Shown here: piece by piece, positions 52,467-62,923 of the stretch | Layout: each line of letters begins with the position of its first letter | Position numbering within the stretch: the first letter of the stretch is position 1 | Assembly (NCBI RefSeq): GCF_007097245.1 | Contig: NZ_VJZT01000012.1 | Span: forward strand, 1 to 64,000 | Source: Flavobacterium restrictum | Lineage (GTDB): Bacteria; Bacteroidota; Bacteroidia; Flavobacteriales; Flavobacteriaceae | Direction: 5' to 3' | DNA length: 64,000 bases | The notes under the pieces: generated by a model | The model's input: the letters and a program-made list of their open reading frames with translations, nothing else | Database searches by the model: none | What the model was told of the DNA's origin: nothing | Program-made: the position numbers and the translations under genes

Positions 52467-53720
52467 ATGGAAAATTTAGCATTAATCGATTCATTTTCAG
52501 AGTTTAAAGACGATAAACTTATTGATCGTGTAACGCTTATGGCAATTTTAGAAGATGTATTTAGAAATGCATTGAAAAAGAAATACGGTTCAGATGATAA
52601 TTTTGACATCATTATAAATCCTGACAAAGGAGATATGGAGATTTGGAGACGAAGAGTAATCGTTGCGGACGAGGACTTGGATTTTGAAAATGAAGAAATC
52701 ACATTGACCGAAGCTAGAAAAATAGAAGCCGATTTTGAAATTGGCGAAGAGGTTTCAGAAGAAGTAAAATTAATTGATTTAGGTAGAAGAGCTATTTTGG
52801 CCTTGCGCCAAAACTTGATTTCAAAAATACACGAACACGATAACACCAATCTTTACAAGCAATTTAAAGATATTATTGGTGATATTTATACTGCCGAAGT
52901 GCATCACGTACGCCCAAGAGTAGTTATTCTTGTGGATGACGAAGGGAATGAAATCGTGTTGCCAAAGGAAAAACAAATTCCATCTGACTTTTTTCGTAAA
53001 GGCGATAATGTACGTGGAATTATAGAAAGCGTTGAATTAAAAGGAAACAAACCTCAAATTATTATGTCTAGAACTTCGGAGAAGTTTTTAGAAAAATTAT
53101 TTGAACAAGAAATCCCAGAGGTTTTTGACGGTTTGATTATGGTTAAAAACGTAGTTCGAATCCCAGGCGAAAAAGCAAAAGTAGCCGTAGATTCTTATGA
53201 CGATAGAATTGATCCAGTAGGAGCTTGTGTAGGTATGAAAGGATCTCGTATTCACGGAATTGTTCGAGAATTAGGGAACGAAAATATTGACGTTATCAAT
53301 TACACCAGCAACATTCAATTGTTCATCACTAGAGCCTTAAGTCCTGCCAAAGTATCTTCAATCAAAATTAATGAAGAAACCAAAAGAGCCGAAGTTTTCT
53401 TGAAATTAGAAGAAGTTTCTAAAGCAATTGGTCGTGGTGGTCACAATATAAAATTAGCAGGATTATTGACAGGATATGAATTAGATGTTATTCGCGAAGG
53501 CGATATTGCTGGAGCTACTGCTGATGATGACGATGTTGAATTAACAGAGTTTTCGGATGAAATTGAAGACTGGGTTATCGAAGAATTTGCAAAAATTGGT
53601 TTGGATACTGCCAAAAGCATCTTGAAACAAGACGTCGATGATTTGGTAAGAAGAACAGACCTAGAAGAGGAAACAATTCTAGATGTAATTAGAATATTGA
53701 AAGAAGAATTTGATAGTTAA
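52467..53720 (+). CDS. nusA: Transcription termination/antitermination factor NusA
   Basis: A 417-residue factor bound to elongating RNA polymerase. It shows the N-terminal polymerase-binding domain (1-130), the S1 domain (about 135-205) and two KH domains (about 210-350: ACVGMKGSRIHGIV and EVSKAIGRGGHNIKLAGLLTGYELDV). It lacks the C-terminal acidic repeats of E. coli NusA. It starts 13 bases after rimP. NusA acts at pauses and hairpin terminators, which makes the hairpin in its own operon leader noteworthy. Confidence 0.96.
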   Translation: MENLALIDSFSEFKDDKLIDRVTLMAILEDVFRNALKKKYGSDDNFDIIINPDKGDMEIWRRRVIVADEDLDFENEEITLTEARKIEADFEIGEEVSEEVKLIDLGRRAILALRQNLISKIHEHDNTNLYKQFKDIIGDIYTAEVHHVRPRVVILVDDEGNEIVLPKEKQIPSDFFRKGDNVRGIIESVELKGNKPQIIMSRTSEKFLEKLFEQEIPEVFDGLIMVKNVVRIPGEKAKVAVDSYDDRIDPVGACVGMKGSRIHGIVRELGNENIDVINYTSNIQLFITRALSPAKVSSIKINEETKRAEVFLKLEEVSKAIGRGGHNIKLAGLLTGYELDVIREGDIAGATADDDDVELTEFSDEIEDWVIEEFAKIGLDTAKSILKQDVDDLVRRTDLEEETILDVIRILKEEFDS

Positions 53721-53768
53721 TCAAATCTTCTAGCAACACAACAAAAAAGGTAATAATAAAAAGGTTTT

Positions 53769-56657
53769 ATGTCTGAAGAGAGAGTAATAAGAATAAACAA
53801 GGTTTTAAGGGAATTAAATATTTCGTTAGAAAGAGCTGTGGATTATCTAAAAGATAAAGGTATTGCTATTGACGCAAACCCAAACACAAAAATCTCTGAT
53901 AAGGAATTTAATATCCTACAAAGTCAGTTTGCAGGCGACAAGGGGAACAAAGAAGCTTCGAAAGAAGTGGGCGAAGAGAAAAGGAAAGAAAAAGAAGCCC
54001 TTAGGGTAGAACGTGAAAAAGAAATTGAAGACAAACGTAAAGTCGAAGAGGAGCGTTTGAAACAACAAGAAGTCATCAAAGCGAGAGCGGTGGTAACTGG
54101 ACCAGTACAAGTTGGGAAAATTGATTTAAACCCAAAAAAACCAACCGTAATTGTTCCCACCCCAGCTCCTGTTGCTGTTGCTGTAGAAAAAAAGGAAATA
54201 GCAGTAGTTGCACCAGTACAAGAAGCAAATCCTGTAACTCCAAAGGAAATTACTCCAGAGAAAATTGTTTCAGACAAAAAAGAAATAAAACCAATTCCTG
54301 GTATCAAAGAGATTAAGAAAGCAGTAGCTGCACCAATTATTCCAAAAGAAAAAGAGGTCGTAAACACTACTACAACCACTGATGAAGCGCCAGTTGATGA
54401 AACCATAACAACGCAATACCAAAAACTTTCTGGTACTACTTTAACTGGTCAAGTAATTGATTTATCGCAATTCAACAAACCGAAAAAGAAAAAAGAAGAG
54501 CCTAAAATTACACCTAACAAGCCTGGAGTTCCCGGAGCAGCTGGTGCTAATAATGCCAACAAAAATAAACGCAAAAGAATTGCACCTAAACCAGGAGCAC
54601 CAAGACCACCTGCAATACCAGGAGTTCCAGGTGCACCTAATCCTAACAAAATCACCCCAAACACGGGTGGCGGAGGTTTTAATGCCAACAGAAGTGCTCG
54701 TCCTGGTTTTGTAAAAGGAAACCGACCTGCAATTGTGGCCAAAGTAGAACCTACAGAAGAGGAAGTAAAAAACCAAATCCGTGAAACGCTAGAAAAATTA
54801 CAAGGAAAAGGCGGTAAATCAAAAGCGGCAAAATACAGAAGAGACAAAAGAGACACGCACCGTCAAAAATCGGATGACGAGCAAAGAGCTCTTGACGAAG
54901 GAAGTAAAACCATTAAAGTTACTGAATTTGTTACCGTTGGCGAAATTGCCATCATGATGGATGTGCCAATTACCAAAGTAATTGGAACTTGTATGTCACT
55001 TGGAATCATGGTAACCATGAACCAACGTTTGGATGCAGAAACCTTAACTATCGTTGCCGATGAATTTGGCTACGAAGTAGAATTTATAACAGTTGATATC
55101 GAAGAAGCCATTCAAGTAGTGGCAGATAGAGAAGAAGATTTAGTCTTTAGAGCACCTATCGTTACCGTAATGGGTCACGTCGATCACGGTAAAACCTCGC
55201 TACTAGATTACATTCGTAAAGAAAACGTAATCGCAGGCGAGTCAGGAGGAATTACACAACATATTGGTGCCTATGGAGTAACTTTGGACAATGGTCAAAA
55301 AATTGCATTTTTAGACACACCTGGGCACGAAGCGTTTACTGCGATGCGTGCACGTGGAGCACAAGTTACCGATATTGCAATTATTGTAATCGCTGCCGAT
55401 GATGACATCATGCCGCAAACCAAAGAAGCTATCTCTCACGCTCAAGCTGCGGGAGTACCAATTATTTTTGCAATCAATAAAATTGATAAGCCGAATGCTA
55501 ATCCAGAAAAAGTAAAAGAACGATTAGCGGGTATGAACTTACTAGTAGAAGACTGGGGAGGGAAAATTCAATCTCATGATATCTCTGCCAAAGTTGGAAC
55601 AGGCGTAAAAGAATTATTAGAAAAAGTATTACTAGAAGCCGAATTGTTAGATTTAAAATCAAATCCAAACAAAGCAGCACAAGGTACCGTTGTCGAAGCA
55701 TTCTTGGATAAAGGAAAAGGATACGTATCTACCATATTAGTACAACACGGAACCCTGAAAATAGGCGATTATATGCTGGCAGGAAAACATCATGGTAAAA
55801 TCAAAGCCATGCATGACGAAAGAGGACATATTGTTACCGTAGCAGGACCATCAACTCCAGTATCCGTATTGGGACTTGACGGAGCAGCAACTGCAGGGGA
55901 TAAGTTCAATATTTTTGAAGATGAAAAAGAAGCCAAACAAATCGCCTCTAAACGTTCTCAATTAATGCGTGAACAATCCGTACGTACGCAACGACACATT
56001 ACATTAGACGAAATTGGACGTCGAATTGCGTTGGGTCAATTTAAAGAATTGAACATCATCCTTAAAGGTGACGTGGATGGATCTGTTGAAGCTTTGTCCG
56101 ATTCGTTCTCTAAATTGTCTACCGAAGAAATTCAAATCAACATTATCCACAAAGGAGTTGGAGCCATTACAGAAACTGATGTTATGTTAGCTTCCGCATC
56201 TGATGCCATTATTATTGGATTTAATGTTCGTCCTGCTGGAAATGCAAGACAATTGGCCGACAAGGAAGAAATTGACATCCGTTATTATTCAATCATTTAC
56301 GCCGCTATAGACGACTTGAAAGATGCAATGGAAGGAATGCTTGCTCCTGAAATGAAAGAAGAAGTGTTAGGTACTGCCGAAATTAGAGAGATCTTCAAAA
56401 TCTCTAAAGTAGGTTCTATCGCTGGTTGTATGGTTATGGACGGTAAAATCCAGAAATCAGCCAAAATCCGTATCATTCGTGAGGGTGTAGTTGTATTTAC
56501 AGGCGAGCTTTTAGCACTGAAACGTTTCAAAGATGATGTTCGTGAAGTAGCCAAAGGATACGATTGTGGTATTCAAATAAAAGGATACAACGACATCGAA
56601 GAGCGCGATGTTATAGAAGCCTACCATGAAGTAGCCATCAAAAAGAAATTGAAATAA
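53769..56657 (+). CDS. infB: Translation initiation factor IF-2
   Basis: A 962-residue GTPase that brings initiator tRNA to the 30S subunit. The N-terminal IF2N domain (1-60) is followed by a long low-complexity Lys/Glu/Pro-rich linker (about 65-370) with a Pro/Gly/Asn-rich patch. The G domain has G1 GHVDHGKT (469-476), G3 DTPGHEAF and G4 NKID. Domains II, III and the C-terminal tRNA-binding domain follow. Last gene of the operon, with a terminator after it. Confidence 0.97.
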   Translation: MSEERVIRINKVLRELNISLERAVDYLKDKGIAIDANPNTKISDKEFNILQSQFAGDKGNKEASKEVGEEKRKEKEALRVEREKEIEDKRKVEEERLKQQEVIKARAVVTGPVQVGKIDLNPKKPTVIVPTPAPVAVAVEKKEIAVVAPVQEANPVTPKEITPEKIVSDKKEIKPIPGIKEIKKAVAAPIIPKEKEVVNTTTTTDEAPVDETITTQYQKLSGTTLTGQVIDLSQFNKPKKKKEEPKITPNKPGVPGAAGANNANKNKRKRIAPKPGAPRPPAIPGVPGAPNPNKITPNTGGGGFNANRSARPGFVKGNRPAIVAKVEPTEEEVKNQIRETLEKLQGKGGKSKAAKYRRDKRDTHRQKSDDEQRALDEGSKTIKVTEFVTVGEIAIMMDVPITKVIGTCMSLGIMVTMNQRLDAETLTIVADEFGYEVEFITVDIEEAIQVVADREEDLVFRAPIVTVMGHVDHGKTSLLDYIRKENVIAGESGGITQHIGAYGVTLDNGQKIAFLDTPGHEAFTAMRARGAQVTDIAIIVIAADDDIMPQTKEAISHAQAAGVPIIFAINKIDKPNANPEKVKERLAGMNLLVEDWGGKIQSHDISAKVGTGVKELLEKVLLEAELLDLKSNPNKAAQGTVVEAFLDKGKGYVSTILVQHGTLKIGDYMLAGKHHGKIKAMHDERGHIVTVAGPSTPVSVLGLDGAATAGDKFNIFEDEKEAKQIASKRSQLMREQSVRTQRHITLDEIGRRIALGQFKELNIILKGDVDGSVEALSDSFSKLSTEEIQINIIHKGVGAITETDVMLASASDAIIIGFNVRPAGNARQLADKEEIDIRYYSIIYAAIDDLKDAMEGMLAPEMKEEVLGTAEIREIFKISKVGSIAGCMVMDGKIQKSAKIRIIREGVVVFTGELLALKRFKDDVREVAKGYDCGIQIKGYNDIEERDVIEAYHEVAIKKKLK

Positions 56658-56674
56658 AATAGTTCCTATTTATA

Positions 56675-56703
56675 AAAAATCCCGATTGCTCGGGATTTTT
56701 TTG
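56675..56703 (+). terminator. Terminator of rimP-nusA-infB
   Basis: AAAAATCCCGA (56675-56685) pairs with TCGGGATTTTT (56690-56700) around TTGC, followed by further T. Beyond it, 56704-56929 is AT-rich without visible features. Confidence 0.85.
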
Positions 56704-56929
56704 TTATAACAATTTACTAATCAAGGTTTAATAGTCAAAAAAAGGTGCTATTGTACCAATACTGTTTATAAAATAGTCCAATCTACACGCACTTTTTATT
56801 CAGTACTTCTCAAAAATAATTCCGTAGCGAAAACTATGCAATAATTTTTTCATTGTCTCTAAAAAAATAAATTACTCATAACCTGTCACTAGCAACAAAT
56901 GCTATTAGCAATTATTTGAAGATATAACG

Positions 56930-59350
56930 TTACCAAACAATTTCTAATTCACTTCCTTTTTTTAAAACAACCTTTTGGGTTTTATTGCCCGAAATAAGTG
57001 TCGTTTCACCACCATTTTTAGAAAAAACAGTTACTTTTTTTAGCGTTTTTGCATTCCATTCCATCGCAATCTCAAATCCTCCACGAGCGCATATTCCTTT
57101 TATAGCACCACTTTCCCAAGCATCGGGCAAAGCAGGTAATAATCGGATTTCAGTTTCATTGGATTGCACCAACATTTCGGCAACAGCAGCCGCTCCTCCA
57201 AAATTGCCATCAATTTGAAACGGCGGATGCGCATCGAATAAATTGGGATACGTCCCTCCTCCCCGTCTTGGTGTGTCTGTTTTTTTGCCATCAGGATCCA
57301 CATATTTGAGTAATTCTCGGTACATTTTGTAGGCATGATTACCATCCCACAATCGTGCCCAAAGATTAATACGCCAACCCTTGGACCAACCTGTGGTTTC
57401 GTCGCCTTTTATTTCCAACGTTTTTTGGCAGGCGTTTGCTAATTCTGGCGTTTGTAATGGTGTGATATGATTGCCTGGAAAAAGTCCAAACAATTGTGAC
57501 TGGTGACGGTGTTTTGGATCTTGATCGTTCCAATCGAAATACCATTCTTGCAAGTTTCCTTTTTGCCCAATTTGGTAGGGATGCAGTTTTGAAAGTGCGG
57601 TTTCGAGTTTTGTTCTAAATTCCGCATCGATATTCAATACTTTTGAAGCCTTAATAGTTTTATCAAAACATTCTCGGATCATTGCTAAATCAGCAGTTCC
57701 GCCGTATAAAGTGGCACCCACAAAACCAACAGGAGTGCGGTATTGATTCTCTGGCGAGGTCGATGGCGATGTAATTAAATTACCATTTTTGTCTTCAACC
57801 AACCATTTTAAGCAAAATTGTGCTGCGCCTTTCATAATTTCGTACCCTTCATTTTGAAGGTACTTTTTGTCTTGCGTAAACACGTAATGTTCCCAAATAT
57901 GAGTACTCAACCACGCTCCTGCCATATTCCAGCACGCCCACATGGGTTCTTCTTTTCCAAATTGCCCGACAGGATTAGTCATCGCCCAAATATCCGAATT
58001 ATGAGCTGCAGCCCAACCCTCGTCCACTCCATAAAATGTCTTGGCGGTCACTTTTCCAGTTACCGATAGGTTTTTGATAAAACTCAAAAGCGGCAAATGC
58101 ATTTCGGAAAGATTAGTGTTTTCGGCAAGCCAATAATTCTCTTCCAGATTGATATTCATCGTATAATTACAACTCCATGGCGGGTTCAAATGTGGATTCC
58201 AAAGTCCTTGCAAATTCGCAGGAACTCCTTGGGTTCTGGAACTACTAATGAGCAGATAACGACCATAATTGAAATACAAAACTTCTAGATTTTTATCTTC
58301 TTTTGCTTCGGAATAGCGCAATAATCGTTCGTTAGTAGGCAAATTGGGAGCGGTTGTTTTTCCTAAATCTAAACGCACTCGATTGTAAAACTTTTGATAA
58401 TCTGCAATATGAGCCTGTTTTAATTTGTCGAATGATTTTGCAAATGCTTTGTTTAAATTAGCTAATGCAATCGCTTTATCATTAAGGCCTTCGGTTGCGG
58501 GATTTTTATCAAACCCATTAAAACTGGTTGCAATGGATACATAAATCAAGGCTTCTGTGCCGTTTTTCAAACCCAAACTTGTATTTGTGCTTACAATTGT
58601 ACCATCAGTATTTTTAATTTTCATCAAAGTGGTAAAGCGAGTTCCTCTGTTTTTTTCCAAAAGAAAAGAAGGTATCACTTGATATCCTGGATTTTCATGA
58701 ATAGGCGCAACACCATTCATTGTAAGTATATTATTTTTAGTTGTTGTTTTGAATTGCACTAAACTACTAGAATTTATATCAAAATTCAAAGCTCCTTTTT
58801 GGCTGCTTGTCAATTTGATAACCATAATTTGGTCTGGTGCCGAAACAAAATATTCGCGGGTATATTTTACGCCGTCCATTTCATAACTGACTTTGGAAAT
58901 TGCTTTGGAAATATCCAATTCTCGGTAATAATTAAAAGCTTTCTCCGTATGATGATTGTCAATTTCCATTGTCCCCAAAGGCGAATAGGATTCGGAATTC
59001 TTTCCTTGCAACTTTTTATTCAATTCTTCGGCGAGTTTGTAATTTTCGTTTTGTAATGCTTCTCGAATGGCTGGAATATTTTTATAGGCCTCGGGATTCA
59101 TGTTTGCATTTACTGGTTCTCCCGACCAAAGTGTGATATCGTTCAGCTCTATTTTATCTGTATTAATTCCACCAAAAACGGTAGCTCCCATTTTTCCATT
59201 TCCCAAAACTAGGCTTTCTTCAAAGAAATCGGCGGGTTGGTTGTACCACAAAACGTGATTGGATTGGGCTTGTATTTTTTCTGAAAAAGAGAAAATGACA
59301 AAAACGGCAAATAAAGTTTTCAAAAGGCTAGTTGTCCTATTTTTATACAT
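56930..59350 (-). CDS. Glycoside hydrolase family 95 (alpha-L-fucosidase type)
   Basis: An 806-residue secreted enzyme. Residues 1-28 are a signal peptide. The N-terminal beta-sandwich starts LWYNQPADFFEESLVLGNGKMG, with ELNDITLWSGEP, both typical of GH95. The (alpha/alpha)6 catalytic barrel follows (about 300-700), with QGLWNPHLNPPWSCNYTMNIN, STSPENQY and HRHQSQLFGLFPG, and a C-terminal beta domain. GH95 enzymes remove terminal alpha-1,2-L-fucose, or L-galactose, by inversion, for example from xyloglucan side chains. Last gene of the glycan-degradation group. Confidence 0.9.
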   Translation of the reverse strand: MYKNRTTSLLKTLFAVFVIFSFSEKIQAQSNHVLWYNQPADFFEESLVLGNGKMGATVFGGINTDKIELNDITLWSGEPVNANMNPEAYKNIPAIREALQNENYKLAEELNKKLQGKNSESYSPLGTMEIDNHHTEKAFNYYRELDISKAISKVSYEMDGVKYTREYFVSAPDQIMVIKLTSSQKGALNFDINSSSLVQFKTTTKNNILTMNGVAPIHENPGYQVIPSFLLEKNRGTRFTTLMKIKNTDGTIVSTNTSLGLKNGTEALIYVSIATSFNGFDKNPATEGLNDKAIALANLNKAFAKSFDKLKQAHIADYQKFYNRVRLDLGKTTAPNLPTNERLLRYSEAKEDKNLEVLYFNYGRYLLISSSRTQGVPANLQGLWNPHLNPPWSCNYTMNINLEENYWLAENTNLSEMHLPLLSFIKNLSVTGKVTAKTFYGVDEGWAAAHNSDIWAMTNPVGQFGKEEPMWACWNMAGAWLSTHIWEHYVFTQDKKYLQNEGYEIMKGAAQFCLKWLVEDKNGNLITSPSTSPENQYRTPVGFVGATLYGGTADLAMIRECFDKTIKASKVLNIDAEFRTKLETALSKLHPYQIGQKGNLQEWYFDWNDQDPKHRHQSQLFGLFPGNHITPLQTPELANACQKTLEIKGDETTGWSKGWRINLWARLWDGNHAYKMYRELLKYVDPDGKKTDTPRRGGGTYPNLFDAHPPFQIDGNFGGAAAVAEMLVQSNETEIRLLPALPDAWESGAIKGICARGGFEIAMEWNAKTLKKVTVFSKNGGETTLISGNKTQKVVLKKGSELEIVW

Positions 59351-59372
59351 TAATTCTGAATTGTATTTATTT

Positions 59373-59423
59373 GGCTAAAGCCTATTTGATCTTCATTCTT
59401 ATTCCTCCAGCTAAAGCTGGAGG
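59373..59423. repeat. Paired hairpins between the GH43 and GH95 genes
   Basis: GGCTAAAGCC (59373-59382) is followed by CCTCCAGCTAAAGCTGGAGG (59404-59423). Both have a GCTAAAGC-type centre. The pair resembles an intergenic double-hairpin repeat I recall from flavobacteria. It could also weaken transcription into the GH95 gene. Confidence 0.6.
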
Positions 59424-59459
59424 CAATTCAAAACACAACAAAAAAAGAGGAATTAAAAG

Positions 59460-60962
59460 CTATTTTTCAGGCTTGTAAACAAAATTTTTGAATGTGACTT
59501 GCCCTTCACCAACTGCCGAAAGTCCTAATCGAAGACTCATAAAACCACTTAAAACATTGTGATTGAAAGAAGAAACTTCCGCAGAATTTTCAATTTTAAC
59601 CCACTCTTTTCCATCACTACTATAAAACATATTCACGAGTTGTTCTTTCTTTTCCAAGCGAAGAAATAAATGCCTTTTGTTTATACCTTTTTGAGTAGAA
59701 AATTGCCAAGATCGGAGTATGGCCAATACATTTTCCTTATCTGCGGCAATTCCTGTATAAAGTTTACTATCATAAAAAAGGATAAGACCCGCTGTGGCAC
59801 TACCCTCAATGGTTACTTCTACTTGGGCGGTGTAGGAATGATTTGAGGGAGTACATAAAAGTGGCGAACTATCACCAATATTGTTTCCTTTTCCTTTAAT
59901 TACAATCCCGTTTTCGGTAAGTTTAAACCTGTTTTCGTTGTATTCATCAAAAAATTGCCATTGCGGTTTAAGTTCCGCACTTAAAAAAGAATCAGAAAGC
60001 GAGAAATTATTTTTAATAGATTGTCCTGCCGGTTTTTTTATGGGCTCTTGGGTTTTAATACTTTCAGGAGTTTTATACCAACCATCACTTGTCCATTCTA
60101 AAGGTTGCAAAAGTGTTTGACGACCCATATTGTAAAAATCCTTTTCATAACCGTGAAAAACCATCCACCATTTTCCGTTGCTATCATCAATTAGTGTTGC
60201 GTGACCTTTCGACCACCATTTTTCCGAACTTTCGTTTGTTCTAATAATCGGATTGTATGGCGAATTTTCCCATGGTCCTAAAGGCGATTTGGATCTTGCC
60301 GAAATTACCATATGACTAGTAGCTGGGCCAGCAGTACCTCCTTCTGCTACCGTAAGGTAGTAATATTCTCCATGCTTTACTATTTTTGGTCCTTCCATAC
60401 AAAAACATTCTATAGACCAGTCTTTTGGAATTTTCCATCCATCATAAACATGTTTCCCATCACCGGCAACAGAAAGTCCATCTTTGGATAGTGGAACATA
60501 ATTCCCATTACTGAAATAGAGGTATCGATTTCCATTTTCATCTACAAAATGTCCTGGATCTATATTCCCAATTTTTAAATCTATCGGTTCACTCCAAGGA
60601 CCATTTATAGCATCAGCCCAAACAACATAATTAGTTTCGTTTGCAGGAAAGTAAATATAAAACGTATTATTATATTTAACCAAATCAGGAGCCCATACCG
60701 AACCAACACTTTTTTTGAGAGCGTGTGTAACTGGTTTCCAGTTCAATAAATCTTTGGAAGACCAGATTAGTAATCCCGGATAATAATTAAAAGAAGAATG
60801 TACAATGTAATACTCTTCTCCATCTCTAATTATTGATGGGTCAGGATAATCTCCTGCAAATATTGGATTTTGATAAAATTCGCTATTTATTTTCGCACTT
60901 TGTTGCTGTGCATTAGTGGCAAATGAGAGAAAAAACATAACTATTAGAATCGTTTTTTTCAT
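59460..60962 (-). CDS. Glycoside hydrolase family 43 with C-terminal lectin-like domain
   Basis: A 500-residue secreted enzyme. A signal peptide covers residues 1-18. The five-bladed beta-propeller (about 28-305) has the general base in AGDYPDPSIIRDG, the pKa-modulating Asp in SVWAPDLVKYN and the acid Glu in ECFCMEGPKIVKHG. A C-terminal concanavalin-like sandwich follows (about 320-500). GH43 enzymes are beta-xylosidases or alpha-L-arabinofuranosidases; the sequence alone does not decide. It begins 8 bases after the esterase gene. Confidence 0.9.
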   Translation of the reverse strand: MKKTILIVMFFLSFATNAQQQSAKINSEFYQNPIFAGDYPDPSIIRDGEEYYIVHSSFNYYPGLLIWSSKDLLNWKPVTHALKKSVGSVWAPDLVKYNNTFYIYFPANETNYVVWADAINGPWSEPIDLKIGNIDPGHFVDENGNRYLYFSNGNYVPLSKDGLSVAGDGKHVYDGWKIPKDWSIECFCMEGPKIVKHGEYYYLTVAEGGTAGPATSHMVISARSKSPLGPWENSPYNPIIRTNESSEKWWSKGHATLIDDSNGKWWMVFHGYEKDFYNMGRQTLLQPLEWTSDGWYKTPESIKTQEPIKKPAGQSIKNNFSLSDSFLSAELKPQWQFFDEYNENRFKLTENGIVIKGKGNNIGDSSPLLCTPSNHSYTAQVEVTIEGSATAGLILFYDSKLYTGIAADKENVLAILRSWQFSTQKGINKRHLFLRLEKKEQLVNMFYSSDGKEWVKIENSAEVSSFNHNVLSGFMSLRLGLSAVGEGQVTFKNFVYKPEK

Positions 60963-60970
60963 GCTTGAAA

Positions 60971-62917
60971 TTATTTGCTAACCTTATATTTTTCGTTTGC
61001 TGTAATCATTTCCCAATCATCGGTTCTGAAAGGGGAAGCCGGGAATTTTTCTTTATTGAAAAGATTGATTTCTGTATCATCATCAGCCCAACCGTAATGC
61101 ACTGCAATAGGATTTTGTACCATTTGGCTGTAAACGATTACTTTATTGTTTTTAATAATTGCTTTTGCAGTATAAAAAACTTTATCGGCTCCAGCGATTT
61201 CAAATCCTTTTAAAATTCCATTTTGGTCTGATGTTGATAAGCCGCTGCCGAGGTTGTCAAAGGTTAAAATAATTTGGTCGCCTTTTACTTCTTGAGATTT
61301 ATATGTTGGGCCACTATACACTCTCTTTTTGCCATAATTATTGTTCAAAGCAATTACTGCTAAACGAAGTCCAACGTCTTGTTTGTTTGTGGGATGAATG
61401 TCTTTGGCATTACCAATGTCTGTTGTCACCGCCATTCCTGTATTTGGCAATTGCAATGTTTGGGTTTGCGTTTCACGAAGTTCTGCCCATCGACTACCCA
61501 CTTTACTGTTTCCGTTAAACTCATTGAAAGTGGATAATTGTACAAAATAGAAAGGGAAATTACCTTGATTCCATTGGGTTCTCCAATCGTTTATCAGTAG
61601 TGGAAACGCGGTTTTGTATTCTTTGGCTCTCCAGACATTAGCTTCACCTTGATACCATAAAACGCCCTGAAACGCATACGGAATTAACGGGTTTACCATG
61701 GCATTGTACAATAATGAAGGATAACTATTGGGTGACAATGCTGTTTTTACAACAATCACTTTGTATTTCCATTTTCCTTCCAATGGCAGGATTTTGTTAC
61801 CAAGAGTCAATTTTAAATCTGCTGCGTCTCCATAAATTCCGCCACCTCCAGAATTATCAACAACCCTCACGGCGATGACATTGACCCCTTCTTTCAAAAT
61901 AGTAGCAGGAACCGAATACACTCTTTTGGTTTCCCAGATGGTATTGCTTCCCACCTCAATTCCGTTTACGTACGTGATGTCTTCATCATCAATTTTTGAC
62001 AAATAGAGAATCGCTTCTTTTTTGGCATCTTCAGCGGAAAGTGTTATGGTTTTTCGCATCCAAACTACGCCATCTAAATCCCCTAATGGCTGATTTTCCC
62101 ACAAGCCAGGAACATTGAGTTCGCCCCAATTGGAATCATTACATTCTAGTGTTTTAAAAGTATTTTCTCCGTCAGCACTAACTTTTGAATCTTGAATTTT
62201 TTCCACTCGTTCTCGCATTGCTTTGGCATAACTTTTTGAAAGTGAATCAATGTCAATAGTAGGCACGTCAGCAATCATTGCTTTAAAGTCATCGCTTTTT
62301 TCGAATGCTTGGCGGCTTGTCCAGGTTTCTACGCAAGTGCCACCCCAAGAGGTGTTGATGATTCCGATTGGAACTTTCAATTCAGCGTATATCTTTTTGG
62401 CAAAAAAGAAACCCACAGCGGTAAAATCTTTTATGTTTTCTTTGTTAGCAACCACCCATTTCCCTTGTTTTAAATCCTCTTTTGGTGTGCCACTCAAATC
62501 TTGGGCTACCCCAAAATGGCGAATCATTGGATAATCCGAATCGTCCATTTCTACTTTGGCATTCATCGTTTTATACATCTGGAATTCCATATTGGATTGA
62601 CCGCTACAAATCCAAACTTCGCCAACCAAAACATCCTTAATGACGATTTTATTTTTGCTTGTAATGGTCAATTCAAAAGGCCCTCCTGCTTTTTCGGAAT
62701 CCAATCGAAGGATCCATTTTCCGGTTGCATCGGCGGTGATGATTTTGGTTTGTTTATTAAAATGAACTGCTATTTTTTCATTGGCAGCTGCCCAACCCCA
62801 AACTGGAATTGGCTTGTTGCGTTGTAAAACCATTCCATCCGAAAATAATAAAGGCATTCGAACATTGGCATTGGCAAAAATGCTACAAACTAAAAAAAGA
62901 AATACAAACTTTTTCAT
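60971..62917 (-). CDS. Sialate O-acetylesterase-like SGNH esterase
   Basis: A 648-residue secreted protein with an 18-residue signal peptide. The SGNH hydrolase has its catalytic serine in GEVWICSGQSNMEFQ (near residue 106) and the Asp/His pair probably in AKDIHPTNKQDVGLRLA. A galactose-binding-like jelly roll is inserted in the middle (about 270-390: WMRKTITL, VNVIAVRVVDNSGGGG). In such clusters these proteins remove acetyl groups from plant polysaccharides such as xylan or pectin rather than from sialic acid. It follows the GH3 gene by 6 bases. Confidence 0.88.
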   Translation of the reverse strand: MKKFVFLFLVCSIFANANVRMPLLFSDGMVLQRNKPIPVWGWAAANEKIAVHFNKQTKIITADATGKWILRLDSEKAGGPFELTITSKNKIVIKDVLVGEVWICSGQSNMEFQMYKTMNAKVEMDDSDYPMIRHFGVAQDLSGTPKEDLKQGKWVVANKENIKDFTAVGFFFAKKIYAELKVPIGIINTSWGGTCVETWTSRQAFEKSDDFKAMIADVPTIDIDSLSKSYAKAMRERVEKIQDSKVSADGENTFKTLECNDSNWGELNVPGLWENQPLGDLDGVVWMRKTITLSAEDAKKEAILYLSKIDDEDITYVNGIEVGSNTIWETKRVYSVPATILKEGVNVIAVRVVDNSGGGGIYGDAADLKLTLGNKILPLEGKWKYKVIVVKTALSPNSYPSLLYNAMVNPLIPYAFQGVLWYQGEANVWRAKEYKTAFPLLINDWRTQWNQGNFPFYFVQLSTFNEFNGNSKVGSRWAELRETQTQTLQLPNTGMAVTTDIGNAKDIHPTNKQDVGLRLAVIALNNNYGKKRVYSGPTYKSQEVKGDQIILTFDNLGSGLSTSDQNGILKGFEIAGADKVFYTAKAIIKNNKVIVYSQMVQNPIAVHYGWADDDTEINLFNKEKFPASPFRTDDWEMITANEKYKVSK

Positions 62918-62923
62918 TTTACC

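Noticed and set aside
54449..54856. Antisense frames opposite the Pro/Gly-rich linker of infB
   Set aside because: They come from the biased codons of the low-complexity linker, and infB is certain on the plus strand.
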